From Lactifluus volemus (Eukaryota; Basidiomycota; Agaricomycetes; Russulales; Russulaceae), in contig WTXI01000005.1 in NCBI GenBank assembly GCA_022376515.1, positions 992,001 to 1,056,000 on the forward strand: a DNA stretch of 64,000 nucleotides, read 5' to 3'. Within the stretch, counting starts at the first letter, position 1. Each line of letters opens with the position of its first letter. This document shows positions 35,039 through 47,099 of this stretch, piece by piece. The position numbers and the translations under genes are program-made. Under the pieces are notes generated by a model, which saw only the letters and a program-made list of their open reading frames with translations, did no database searches and was not told the DNA's origin.

Positions 35039-37867
35039 TTAGTCAATCTTGATCGAGTTGTACAGCTTCCGAATTGCCCAATATGTTGCCAAGAACCCGA
35101 TAGTACCTACACACCACAGGGAATGTAATCAGTCTCTGGGAGAGCGACGCTGGAAAAGACTAACCTGTCACTAAGAAATCGAGAATGACCAAGAGGAAGA
35201 GGTATCCTAGGTATAGGACAACGCTGGAGAAAGAGTCGAGCGAGAGGCGAGATATCCAGTAAAAGAGTCCGTAAGCTAACAACCAGAACGCACTGCCCCC
35301 GCCAGTCAGGAAGGCACGCCAATGCCACCTAGTGAGAAGTATGTGGGTTATGAGGCACAGACTGTCAACTGAATGCAGACGCACCTGTACTCTTCAGCGC
35401 AGAGAGTGAAATACGTAAAGAGGATCGTGACCGTGGCAGTAGTCAAGCCAACGACGCTTGCGGTCAGTGCTAAAAAACCAAAGGCATAATACGCCCTAGA
35501 CGCGAACAAGCTCGACAGGACAAAATACAGCTCTACGAATGCAGCGCCGAACGGGAGAATCCCGCCGAGTAGGGCAGTGGCCTTGCTTCCCATTTAGTGC
35601 AAGCATGAAGATATCCAATGCAAGCGACATACCCATGGCCTCAAATATTTTGGTGGACGCGGAATTTGGCGAGGGATGGGATTGACTCTGACGGGGTGAG
35701 AAATTGCCTTAGGGAAATAGATAAGACAAAGGGCTAGTCGGTACGGAACCGAACGTCATACCCCACGCTTAGACCCAAAATATGCGCCAATCGCAGATAA
35801 TGGCGCAGAGATGCCGAACCAGAGGAGCACTATGAGGAGCATAGTGCCTGCAAACGGTGATATTATTTGAAGACATGATTCAATGCTCGAAGTAGACTCA
35901 CCAAAAGGAACAGCCCCGGAGGACTGAGCCGTGATTAAGAACACGTTGAGGAGAAAAACAACCGCAAAGATAAGTCTGTCGAAGGGTGAGCCATACCCCT
36001 ATCATTACTTTGGCAAACCTACGTACGTAGGGAGGGCTGTTGCAGTGACGAAGGCATTCTTCCTACGGTTGGTACCTCCGAGAGATGCGTAGACCCTGCT
36101 TGAAATGTAACCCCCGACGCTGCATACCACCGTGAGCTTTGCAACACCTTGACGAATACCAAGCTACGGACGAACCCGCCGAAGAAGGTCCAACAGACCA
36201 TCATTACTGTGGCGAGGGAGCCTCGGTTCGAAGGGGAAAGGAAGCCCAACAAAGCAAACACTGAGCCACTCAGATTAGTGTGAAATATTTTAAGCAGGGC
36301 CTAAATAGACACACCCAAAGTAATTCCAACCATGGAGCATAGTTGAGCACCATTCCCCACGAGCGCAGAGAGTATTAGGGGATTATCGGGGGTTCGGAAG
36401 ACTTCACCATGAACGAGTTTCCAACCCCAATCCTCTTGGACATCCTCCTGTGAGATTGCATTAGAATAACCGATGATTAATACTGCAAATATTGGTGAAC
36501 ATACGCTGAGGTCAATTGCGTTGTATCGAGAGATCTGTGAAACAGCGCGTCATAGCGAATAGAAACGCAAGCAGCAGGATATACATACATCTCGGGATAT
36601 ACTACGGTAGACGATCATAGAGACCATGGCGCAGAGGAACACAACAATTACTAGCGAGTTGATCAGACTGAACCAATGAATACGCGGGTCGAAGATATGA
36701 AGGTAGTTGTCCCATCGAGTTGCCTGCAGGGAGTTGACAAGTTACTTGACAAGGAATGGAGGCAGTACGAAGAAATTTACCCATGGAGTGGAAGATTCCT
36801 GCAGAAATAGTCAGACCTGCTTTTTCTGAAGGAGACGAGACTTACATTCCACAACACGCGATAAGTATATCGGACACGGTTATCCTCCGTCTCGCTCAGA
36901 ATCAAGGGTGGGACCCTAGAGTCACAATCGAGGGTGCCTTCTTGGGAGTCACCACGACTAACAGAGAAGCGATCAGGGAACATGTAACGAGGAACGCGCT
37001 TGGCAGCTACCTCGAGGGCCACACAAGAACGCCCACGATGCGATTCTTCTCAGGGCTGGGAGAGTGGTATCTGGAGTTCCGTCATTTTGACATGGGCATT
37101 GGGGTCATGGAATCCGGAAATAAATCGTACCGCAAAACAATATCATAGTGGTTGTTCAACGCAGGTTGTTGCGCGTGCGGACCCTCGTCGTTTCCAAGAT
37201 TAAATCCCATATCGAAGAACATGTCTCCCGACTTGACGTCAATCTTCATCTCGGCCGCAGGGAGACCGTCTACGAGCCAGTTCAGCGCATAGTCCTCCAG
37301 TATGCGTTCATTGATGAACTTGGCGTCGTCAGGAGGGACGGAGGATACGCAGAGTTCCTTGCATGTCGCATTATCCTCCAGCATTTGGATCTAGGACAGT
37401 CGTGAGTCACAGGGGGATGCGATATGAGGGGCTTCGCACATGGTACGGTGAGTCGAAGATGCGATCACCAAAGAGAATGGAGCCCAGAGACTCGGGTTGT
37501 TTGTGAGGGCCCCCCTGTGGTTCACAAAAATGAAACTTGGGGTTATAGTAATCATCTGGGGCGTCTACGTCAGAATATCGTATCAGAGGAAGAATTGGGC
37601 TACAGACAATTGATCAAGGACCTCTGAGGAATTTACGAATCATCAAGTCAGACGACGACTGCTCGGCGTGAAGCAGGCACGCACCAATTTGGCATCATCT
37701 GCACCGGAAAGCATTGGAGTTAACGCATTGACGAATAGGTCAACCTTTTCTCCTTCCCTATAGTCATGAGGTGCAGCACCGGGAAGGTAGAACGTATGAA
37801 CAGGTATGGAGAATGTGAGGAGCGCGACTAGCACGGCACCACTGAGAAAGCGGCTCGTGGGTGACAT
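35039..37867 (-). CDS. TM9SF/EMP70 (nonaspanin) Golgi-endosome membrane protein
   Basis: Nine-membrane-segment protein of the Golgi/endosome system, implicated in cell adhesion, metal homeostasis and sorting of membrane proteins. A signal peptide (MSPTSRFLSGAVLVALLTFS) is followed by the family hallmark FYLPGAAPHDYREGEKVDLF. The luminal part includes DYYNPKFHFC, GSILFGDRIFDSPY, CKELC and HYDIVLRY. The membrane part includes DEDVQEDWGWKLVHGEVFR-like sequence, LFALLGFLSPSNRGSLAT, GGYxSSRVY-type sequence, FGISAPLSAIGAYFGSKRG, and last helices ending ILDFLVTGTIGFLATYWAIR. The C-terminus is YSSIKID-stop, the Lys-x-Asp Golgi-retention signal of this family. Many short introns; no frame break noticed. 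Confidence 0.9.
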
Positions 37868-38121
37868 AGTTGGGACGAGCGACGACGAATTGTTGTGAAA
37901 GCGTTGAGCGGCGGCAACTGCGCGCTCGAGTTGCTATCTTTGGTATCTCACCCAGCTGAGCTCAGTACACGTGGCGACGTTTGACTCGCATATCTACTTT
38001 AGTGCTATCCTCATGTAGCATATATTCACTCTCACAATTACTCCCATGTTAGAGTGTCTAGTAGAAATTCTTTTATCTAGGGAACCGGAGAACTAACTCA
38101 GCGACCAGCGACCATGGTGCG

Positions 38122-39909
38122 TTAGGCCTCGAGCGTGAAGATCGCGTGATTGTCTTTTCCAGCTCGGACAATAATCAGGCGACCATCAATCAAATCTCCT
38201 GGCTGAACCCTCCTATGCGCGTCGACAGTCTGGCCGTTCAGATAGAGACCACGCATTGCCACCAACGATTTTGCAGCACCTGGGTGAGGGATGAGTGAGA
38301 AAAGGTATTTACGGCCTGTAAACACGCACTGGTATTTTTTGTTACGCCATGATTGACCGTCAGTTTCAAGACCGTCGTCCCGTACATCTCATCGGCGGGG
38401 ATGGTAAAAAGGCGCCGGTCACCGGCGAGAGCCTCCAAAACATCATCGGCGTTTACTGTGGATACGTCTGTACCAAAGAGCACTCGTGTAATTGACTTCG
38501 CACGCTTAACACCATCAGCTAGTGGGAATTGAGCGAAGAAATGTCCATTAACTTTGATGGGAACTACCTGTGTGCACCAGTTCCGTCACTTCGTCAGCAA
38601 GAAGCTTCTGTGCGACGCGCCCTTCGGGTTTTTTCTAGGTGACTACCTTGAGCGCGGGTTGTGATGTCTTGTTTACAACTCACGCTATGATCTTCAAGAA
38701 CTTGCTCTATTTGCTCCATAGGCAATAAAGTGAACAGTTTCAAATACCGACCAACGTCCTCGTCACTCGCTTTCATAAAGAACTGCTGACTGTTTCATGC
38801 CGACAGCAGAAGGATAAAGTGACAACGCTTACCTGATAAAAATCATACACTGTGGTCAACTGCTCATTCAGCCAGATGGCATTGCCTGCACTCTTGCCAA
38901 ACTTCGCGCCACCCGCAGTCGCGAGAAGAGGCGTCGTAATACCATAGGCTCGTTGGTGGTTCTCGTCGCCCACGTCCAGTGTCTCATTCGTACGACCAAT
39001 CAGCTCGAGACCGGCGATGATGTTACCCCATTGGTCCGATCCTCCGACCTGGACGGTGCACCCGGTCTTTTCATACAAAGCAAGAAAGTCATATGCCTGC
39101 AGAAGTTGGTATGAGAACTCCGAAAACGATATTCCTTGCTGTGAATTTAGTCGTGATTGAACACTACGCAAGGTCAAATCAGCGCAGTTGAAATATTAGA
39201 TTGATTGGACTTACCTTTCCCGTGCAATCATGCTGTTAACTCTGGCAGCTGTCCCGGCAACGCGCATGAACTCTAACACACCCAAATTCTTGAACCAATC
39301 TATGTTATTCATAATAAGAGGGGGGTATGACGCGCGTGGTGGAGTCATCCGCTTGTTTGCATAGTCGCGAGCACGATCAAAGAACTTCTGGACGGAAGCA
39401 GACAGTTTGACCATATTGGTTTCGACGGTGGCCTCTCCCATCTGAGGTCTCTCCATGGATCGTCCAGAGGGATCTCCGATCAACGCCGTAGCACCCCCAA
39501 TCTAGAAAAGTGTGAGGCAGATGCCATGCTAGTCATCCTCGCTTACAAGAGGGATCACCCGGTGGCCATCAAGTTGAAAGTGGACCAAACACATCATAGG
39601 TAGAATGTGGCCAACATGTAACGAATCGGCGGTGGGGTCTATGCCACAGTATACCACACGGCTTTGAGCCTGGAGAAAGCTTTGGAGTTGTTCAGGCCTA
39701 AAACCAGCTCAGGATCAACGCGCCATTCGCTCGAAAATGGACATTTACCCAACGCCTCACTTTGTAACTTGGGAAATAATGCCTCGCGAATCCAGTTCAT
39801 CCAGCAAGCTCGCCCGAGTAGCCAGACCACGACGACAGGAATGTCTAGTGCATCGTTTGAGTGCGCAGTTGAAAAGGACACGTCTCGACTCGGAACGAAA
39901 CGAGTGCAT
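38122..39909 (-). CDS. MSY1: Mitochondrial tyrosyl-tRNA synthetase
   Basis: Class I synthetase charging mitochondrial tRNA-Tyr. The start at 39909 ([20 protein letters not shown]) gives an Arg-rich, acid-free leader expected of a matrix-targeting signal. Splicing leads to [20 protein letters not shown] and [20 protein letters not shown], which holds the HIGH-type motif HVGH. Then [61 protein letters not shown] and [15 protein letters not shown] (the KMSKS-type loop). A C-terminal S4-like domain ([20 protein letters not shown]) ends [12 protein letters not shown]. Domain order and the KFGKS loop fit the bacterial/mitochondrial type, not the cytosolic enzyme. It is divergent from the lysine-pathway gene at 40435; the shared promoter holds a 28-bp inverted repeat. 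Confidence 0.92.
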
Positions 39910-39974
39910 GAGCGTCACAGGTTGTGACGAAGCGAACTTTGGATCTGTGCCCGTGCCTGGATTGTGAAGCATCA

Positions 39975-40041
39975 AGGAGCGACCCTTTTACAACTTGAAT
40001 AGACGTGTTGACACTATTCAAGTTGTAAAGGGGTCGCTCCT
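39975..40041. repeat. 28-bp inverted repeat with 11-nt loop in a divergent promoter
   Basis: The left arm is 39975-40002 (begins AGGAGCGACCC) and the right arm 40014-40041 (ends GGGTCGCTCCT). They are complementary at 27 of 28 positions, separated by the loop ACGTGTTGACA. The element lies 66 bp upstream of the TyrRS start and about 390 bp upstream of the lysine-pathway gene. No target-site duplication was obvious. It would form a strong hairpin in either transcript or a cruciform in DNA. Confidence 0.95.
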
Positions 40042-40434
40042 GTTTTCTGTACTATTCAAAGCGCAACTGTGGGTGTTCCGGGTCTACTGATAGTCAAGCA
40101 GGTTTTCCGTAGTGGAGTGCGCCACTTCGTCAGAAGCAAAAACTAATGATAGAAGCTAATGTACATAATTTTCGATCACAATACCGCGTACCCAGCTGGG
40201 TCCGAGCCTGTCAGGAATCCGGAGAACTGAGATCCAGCAGGAAACCGACCTGGCAAGTGATCGCTCTGTCCCGACCACGTGAGTACGCGCTGGCGTCTTT
40301 GGCCGCGTCAACGACTTCGTGTGCCGTCGGGACAAATTGACCATGATCATGGTCCGGTCGGATCATCTGTTTCGTGGACCACGGGTGCACGACGTGGCAA
40401 CCCTTCTATTTCTCCTCACACCCTTTCCATCCTT

Positions 40435-43400
40435 ATGTCTTTTCGTCGCCGTCTGTCTCTTACTCTACAGCCCGGTCAGTTTACCCGCCGTTTTTACACC
40501 TTAAAGTCTTCAAGTACTCCAGTCACTATCGGTATTCGTCGTGAGGACCCGGCGCGTATATGGGAGCGCAGGTCTCCCCTCACTCCCGATGCCGTTGCGG
40601 AGCTGGTGAGCCAAGGCGATGTACAAGTGCTCATACAGGACTGTGACCGCAGAGTCTTTCCGGTGGACGAGTATGTTCGTGTGAGTGTTCTAAATTCATG
40701 ATTCAACCCATGCTTGAACTCCACATAGGCGGGTGCAGAGGTGCATCCAACTCTCGAGCCTGCACATTTAGTGCTCGGCATCAAGGAAACCCCCCTTCTT
40801 TCTCTCCTTACGAGCCCAGTCCGCTCAACCTATCAGAATGCCTTTGTCCCCCGAACTCATATGATGTTCTCTCACACCTTCAAGGGCCAAGAATACAACA
40901 TGCCCTTACTCTCGAGGTTCCTTGCTGGGGGAGATTTCTATGCTTCCCAAAGCTCACGGGCGAAAAATCCAATTCGCAATTGGAGGCCCGTCTCGTCGAC
41001 TACGAGCTTTTGACTGGAACAGACGGCAAACGGACGGTTGCATTCGGGTGGCATGCTGGAGGTGTGTAGGTTATACTACTCGTTTACCCTTACTCAGCCC
41101 ATATTCTTAGTTGCCGGAACGCTCGAAACACTTTCTGCGATGGCGCACAAACATTTGCAGCTCGGGGTCGCCTCACCATTCCTTGTTAGTATTTGTCTCA
41201 CATACCGGTACGCCGGAACTGATGCAGAACCGTTGGTACAGTATGCTCCCCGGCCGCACACCTCCCTGCACATTGACGCCCACCGTACCCAACTACGTTA
41301 TGTCGGAAGCCAGATCGCTGAATACGGCACCCCAAAAATTCTTGGGCCAATAGTATTCGGTGTCACAGGGTAAGCAGTCCAGCGCTGAATCACCACGTGT
41401 GGCTCACTATACGTGTTCACAGCAATGGGAACGTCACGCAAGGCGTCTTATCCATACTGTCGGAGCTTCCGATCGTCAAAGTCAACGTAGGTGATTTGCC
41501 CGCGCTTGTTAGTGATCCAGGTGACATGAATTTTCCTTTATGGACTAATACATCATCTGATGGCTTTGTTCAGGTACTGACTTGCGAAAAATATACCTCG
41601 TCCACGCTCTTCCCGACTCTTATCTATCTCGCGCAGACGGTACACCGTATGACCGCTCTGACTACTACGCTAATCCTCAGGAATATCATTCGCTATTTCA
41701 CACGAAGGTCACTACCTGTCAAGTTCTTGTCGGATTTTTCTTGACTCCCCTCTTCGTTAACTAGGTTGCGCCTTACCTGACTCTGCTCCTCAATGGAGTA
41801 GGCTGGAGCGCCAACTTTCCTCGCTTACTCACAACGTCGCAGTTAGCTATGGCTAAGCGTTTGGCTGCTGTTGGAGACATTTCGTGTGATATCGGCGGTG
41901 GTATCGAGTTTGTCACTCGAGCGACGACCATAGATGCGCCATCGTACGACGTGAATGGCGTCTCCGTGATGGCGGTGGATATCCTCCCGGCGAGCCTTCC
42001 GCGAGACGCCAGCGTCCACTTCTCGGAAAGGCTCTTGCGGTACGTGCGGTCTATTGTGGACGACTACAAGGGTGTCAAAGGGGGAGATGTCGAAGCTGCC
42101 GATGCCCTGAAGCGAGCGACTATTGCTAGTAATGGACAACTTCAGAAAGGACATGAGTGGTTGACAGACAAAGTCGATGCATGGCGCGTTACTCAAGGAT
42201 TACGGAACGAGATCGACTCTACCTCTGACTTTGACATCAGTCCTGAGGATAAGGGAAGGAGACGCGCAATCGAAAGGAAGAAGCGTGTTCTAGTCTTAGG
42301 CAGTGGTATGGTTGCAGGACCTGCCGTGGACGAGCTAGCTGCAAGGTCAGATGTCGAGCTGATTGTTGGTAAGTCCCGCACTCGGCTTCTTGTGGCGAAA
42401 CCAGTCGTGAACACTGGCCTCTAGCCAGTAATTCACTTCAGGAGGCAGAACGTCTTGTCGCATCTCATCCCAGTGCAAGTGCTCTCCCATTACATCGAAG
42501 ATCGGACTCGGTTGAGTCAGCTGGTAAAAGAAACAGACGTCGTCATCAGGTAGCTATTTTATTTATGGCCGCCATACTCCGGCTATTCTCACGTTATGTT
42601 AGTCTACTTCCAGCTCCACTACATCCAGCTGTGGCGGAGCTATGCATTGAACACAAGAAACACATGGTGACTGCCTCTTACATATCGCCAGCCATGCGAT
42701 CTCTTCATTCACGGTTTGACCCTCCATGCCCACTTGGTTTATTCTGGACTAATGCTTTGTGTAGTGCACAGTCAGCGGGCGTTCTCCTTCTGAACGAGAT
42801 CGGCCTGGATCCCGGCATCGACCATTGCTCTGCTCATTCGCTTTTGTCCCGCCTGCGCTCGGAGAACAAGCAAATCGTGAGCTTCGTCTCTTTCTGTGGG
42901 GGTCTCCCTGCTCCGGAGGCTGCGGAGGGTGTTCCCTTCGGTTACAAGTTCAGTTGGAGTCCGCGCGGCGTGCTGAGAGCTGCGGGCGAGGGTGCGATCT
43001 TCCGCCTTGCGGACAGGTATGATCATCGCCAACCCAACATCCGATTGAAAAAGCTTGATCACACGCTGCTGCCAGAACTGGGAGATTCCAGGGGAGAAAC
43101 TACTTCTTCAAAACTTCCCCGATGTGCCTCTTTCGAACGTCTTGAGGCTTGAAGGTCTTGCAAATAGAAACAGCATGCACTATACGGAACCATATTCTCT
43201 GAAGGGCGAGGAACTCCGCACCATGTTGCGAGGAACGCTCAGGTGAATGTGCCCTGCGCCTGAAACAATGATGGGTGTTGATAATGGTTCCAGATACCCT
43301 GGCTTTGCTTCTTTAATGCACTCCTTTGGGACCATAGGGCTCCTGGAGTCTTCCAAACCAATCTTACTGGATCATTGGTCTTCTCTCTCCCGTCTTGCAC

Positions 43401-43987
43401 TAGAGCAGAAACTTGGAGTCTCGATTCCCAAAGGAGATTTCCCGTCACTCAAGTCCGCGCTCGCCAGCGTGCTCCCGAGCACAAGTATCCCACCGCTCCT
43501 CGAAGCGCTCAACTGGCTCCATCTTCTCCCCACCGCGCGCGTATCCTCGCCTGCATTTGGTCCTCTCGCCCCTGTGCCAGGACACGCTCTCCCGCCAGCG
43601 GATGCCCTCGCGCTACACCTCGCGCACGCCCTGCGCTACGCGCCGAACGAGCGAGACCTCGTCCTCCTCCACCACGAGATCGTGGCGCGTGATCACAGTG
43701 GCGCAGAGCAGGTACATACCTCGACGTTGATGGCGTATGGCAACGCAGGCGCATCCGCCATGGCGAGCACGGTAGGTTTGCCGGTAGCCTTTGCGGCGCT
43801 TCGCGTTCTAGACGGATCCGTGCGCGCAACCGGCGTGTGGGGGCCGACGGTCGAGGAGGCAGTGTGGAGAGGTGTGTTGGAGGGCTTGGAGAGAAAGGGC
43901 TTTGGGGTTAGGGAGACCCTCAGATTTGGGCCATCGATGGAAGGCGCCTTGGCTGCGGGACTACAGCGAACCATCTCCTCGATCTGA
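40435..43987 (+). CDS. Bifunctional lysine-ketoglutarate reductase / saccharopine dehydrogenase (AASS-like)
   Basis: Joins the two enzymes of the saccharopine pathway of lysine breakdown in one chain, as in animals and plants. The leader MSFRRRLSLTLQPGQFTRRF looks mitochondrial. LKR domain: TIGIRREDPARIWERRSPLT, VLIQDCDRRVFPVDEYVRAG, HTFKGQEYNMPLL, VDYELL, AFGWHAGVAGTLETL, GNVTQGVLSILSELPIVKV and DISCDIGGGIEFVTRATT. SDH domain: KRVLVLGSGMVAGPAVDELA (Rossmann GxGxxxxP), LLPAPLHPAVAELCIEHKK, HMVTASYISPAMRSL, LLNEIGLDPGIDHCSAHSLL, SFCGGLPAPEAAE, KFSWSPRGVL, MLRGTLRYPGFASLMHSFG. Frame issues: near 42498 the reading must jump frame to recover DRTRLSQLVKETDVVIS, and the join near 43020-43057 needs a very short (37 nt) intron. 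It ends AAGLQRTISSI-stop. Confidence 0.85.
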
Positions 43988-44486
43988 ACCTTAGAGCATT
44001 TCTTCATGATACCCTCAACAGGCTTTGTACAATGGGAAAGACAATGGAACAGTGTATCGTATTTCTACCTATCCTTCCCTTGACATGGTTCAGAAAGGTG
44101 AAGCAGGAGTCAACGGCACGGATGCTCTTGGTTCTGATCTTTGGAAGTCGGACTTTTTACTTGTGATCACTTATCTCCTACTCGAACACAAAGACCATGG
44201 CCCTCGGTGTTCAGTGAAGTGGTCCTATGGGTGTATCTGTAGCGAAAAGTGCTCAGATATACCGTGTTCTATCAGCACGAAGGCTGACGTTATTATGGAG
44301 CTCGATTTGATGCCATCGCACTGGCATCGTGGCCCCCGATCTCGACAGTTAGGCTATTTAATGTACATTTACGACCAAATGACTCGAATGTCTTGATGAT
44401 ATGAGTCATTCGGAATAGCAGCCCTGGTACATATATATTTGTGGCAAACGACCTATGGAAACTTACAATTTCAAATCCTTACTATC
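43988..44486. other. Intergenic region before the AsnRS gene
   Basis: The 3' flank of the lysine-pathway gene and the promoter of AsnRS. Short frames only; nothing recognised. Confidence 0.45.
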
Positions 44487-46678
44487 ATGGCCCCGCCCTT
44501 TTACGTTGATGAAACGGCTGGTTCAGACCTTACCGGAGTTGGCTCTCAGGAAGCTCCGTATCAGTCACTCGCATACGCCCTCTTCGTTCAAGGCCACAGC
44601 GCGACGGTGCTCATCCGAAAAGATTCAAGTATAGATTACGAAGAACCAACCCAGAGCGCAATCAAGAAGGCAAAGAAAGGTGCAGACGGTTAGAGAAGAA
44701 GCGAAGGAAAGCAGAGGAGCTCGCGGAGCGCGAGGCTCAGGCCCAAGGGAAGAACGAGAGAAACGAGAGCGACTTCTTGAGGAAAGCAAGAAGATCGAAT
44801 TGGTCGAGGATGCTAGTCTATCGGCAGCTATACAGGTACGTTGTCGTGATACTCTCACAAAACGGATCGCCTCTTTTAATCGACCATCCACAGTCAAAAT
44901 TCTGAACCTCAAACCCTTGCGCGGGAAGCGCGTCCGTGTATTTGGTTGGGTGCATCGCTTACGCTCCCAGAAAGATATCATATTTATCGTCCTCCGAGAC
45001 GGTACTGGATACCTACAAGCCGTACTCTCTGGCGTGCCTGTGCGCAATCATCTCTCTCTCGCCCATATCGGAATTTTTTTTAATTCTTGCAAGAACAGGC
45101 ACAAATATATGCAGCATTAACGCTGACCCTCGAGTCATCGGTAGAGCTCGTAGGGATATTACAACCGACGCCCGAAGGCAAGACCGCTCCTGGGGATCAC
45201 GAACTTGTCGTTGATTTCTGGCGAATCATCGGCGCCGCTCCTGGTGGAGATGACGCATTTACCAACCGACTCAACGAGGTACGCATCACCCATCACTTCT
45301 GATCAACCAGTTGCCAACAACCGCTGCGCAGAAATCCGATCCCTCGATCTTAGCAGATCTTCGTCATCTTGTCTTGCGTGGTGAGAACGCAAGCAGCGTG
45401 CTCCGTCTGCGAGCCGCGATGCTTTCCGCGGTCCGTGCTGTCTACGCCGAGCGACATCTTCTCGAGGTCACCCCGCCGTGTCTTGTGCAGACGCAGGTTG
45501 AAGGCGGGGCGACTCTTTTCAAGCTGGAATATTATGGCCAGCCAGCGTTCCTGACCCAGAGCTCGCAGCTATACCTCGAGACATGTCTCCCCTCATTGGG
45601 TGACGTTTTCTGTGTGCAAGAGAGCTTCAGAGCGGAGAACAGGTGATATAGTTTAACTATGTACCAGGGTCACCTGTGTGCTGATCCTGTTTCAAAGTCA
45701 CACACGCCGCCACCTGAGCGAATACACGCACCTCGAAGCCGAGCTGGCGTTCATCACCTTCGAAGATCTCATGGACCATATCGAGATGATTGTGGGGCAT
45801 GCTGATGAACTTTTTCATAGGCTGGCACTGACCTTTTGACTAGGTTTGTGAAACTGTGGACAAGCTCTTGCAGAACGAGTCCACCGCGGCACTCATCAAG
45901 CAACTCAACCCCTCCTTTACACCACCTGCGCGCCCCTTCATGCGCATGGCTTATGTCGACGCCATCGCATGGCTGAACGATCATGGCATAACGCACGAAG
46001 CCGAGGACGCGGACGGCAACGTGATCACAGACGCGGATGGCAAGCCCAAGGTGGTCCCGCACGCCATCGGAGACGACATAGCAGAGGCGGCGGAGCGCAA
46101 GATGACCGACATCATCGGCACGCCGATCTTCCTTCGTAGTTTCCCCGCTGAACTCAAGGCGTTTTACATGAAGAAACATGCGCCTGGCAGCAGCAGCGCA
46201 GGCGCCGCACCGCACCCTGTCCTCACTGAGAGTTGCGACTTGCTCATGCCTGGTGTAGGCGAGATCGTCGGGGGTTCGATGAGGATCTCGGATATCGACG
46301 AGTTGCTCGCTGCGTACAAGCGCGAGGGTATCGACCCCGCACCATATTATTGGTTCACCGATCAACGCAAGTACGGGACGTGCGAACATGGCGGATATGG
46401 ACTTGGCGTCGAGGTCTGTCGTTGTCTGAGTTTTTTGAAACTCACCTTGCCTTGCTCACCTTTTCGTGTTTGCTGACATTGCATTTGCGAAACCCCTTTC
46501 CCCCCCTTTTCTGGCGCACACTTCTATGCCATTTAGCGATTCTTGGCGTGGTTGGCGAACAGGTACACTGTCAGGGAGTGCTCCCTGTATCCTAGGTATT
46601 TTTTCACTTATCTGACCCGATCTGAGGTCCTCTGCTCACCAACTCTACAAAAGATGGCCCGGACGCGCGACTCCCTAA
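44487..46678 (+). CDS. DED81: Cytosolic asparaginyl-tRNA synthetase
   Basis: Class IIb synthetase. It starts [20 protein letters not shown], the usual eukaryotic N-terminal extension. Anticodon-binding OB fold: [39 protein letters not shown]. Catalytic core: [60 protein letters not shown] (motif 2) and [20 protein letters not shown] (motif 3). It ends [15 protein letters not shown] after a last intron. Near 44680 the family sequence GADGLEKKR is out of frame. A 61-nt GT-AG intron (44680-44740) joins KKAKKG directly to [17 protein letters not shown] and restores the frame, at the cost of a charged helix still visible in a shifted frame. At least eight introns; ATG chosen from the conserved N-terminus. 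Confidence 0.92.
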
Positions 46679-47099
46679 TATGGGACATCACTAGACAGAA
46701 AGAAGATGATATAGAGACAGAAGTAGTGGTATTCATCGAATCATCGCGATGATGTTGTTGTGCTTTAAGTTCTTGTTAGAAATCAAAGAGTTTATTTAGC
46801 AAGTCCAGGAGTGTGTTGAAATCCGGTAATATGCGTCACGTCATTGCGTTTCGTGATCCCCTTAAAGTCCTTCCAGAATGCCCTCTAGTTGCAACACCGA
46901 TGGCTCTACGATCGTGTCCTGATCTTGCAATTCCTTGGTGACAATTCATGTCGCACACAAACACCCACCACAGATGTCCGGAACCTGGGATTTAAAATAC
47001 TCTATATGCAATGTACTAGATGCTAAACGTATTTTAGTTGTGTCCAAGACTGAGTGTGCAAAAGCTACAAGTGGGCAGATGTACAGTACCGACTACTAT
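46679..47099. other. Convergent 3' region, no gene recognised
   Basis: This lies between the ends of AsnRS (+) and the Erd1-like gene (-). AT-rich, short frames only. Confidence 0.5.

Noticed and set aside
36756..37148. 130-codon plus-strand frame
   Set aside because: Antisense to the TM9SF exons that encode the luminal domain; no motif of its own.
43509..44007. Two minus-strand frames of about 105 codons
   Set aside because: Shadows of the GC-rich 3' exon of the LKR-SDH gene.
45769..46389. 206-codon minus-strand frame
   Set aside because: Exact antisense of the AsnRS catalytic exon, where the family motifs are unambiguous on the plus strand.
44487..46678. Calling AsnRS a pseudogene because of the frame break near 44690
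   Set aside because: A clean GT-AG intron restores the frame, and the remaining exons are fully conserved.
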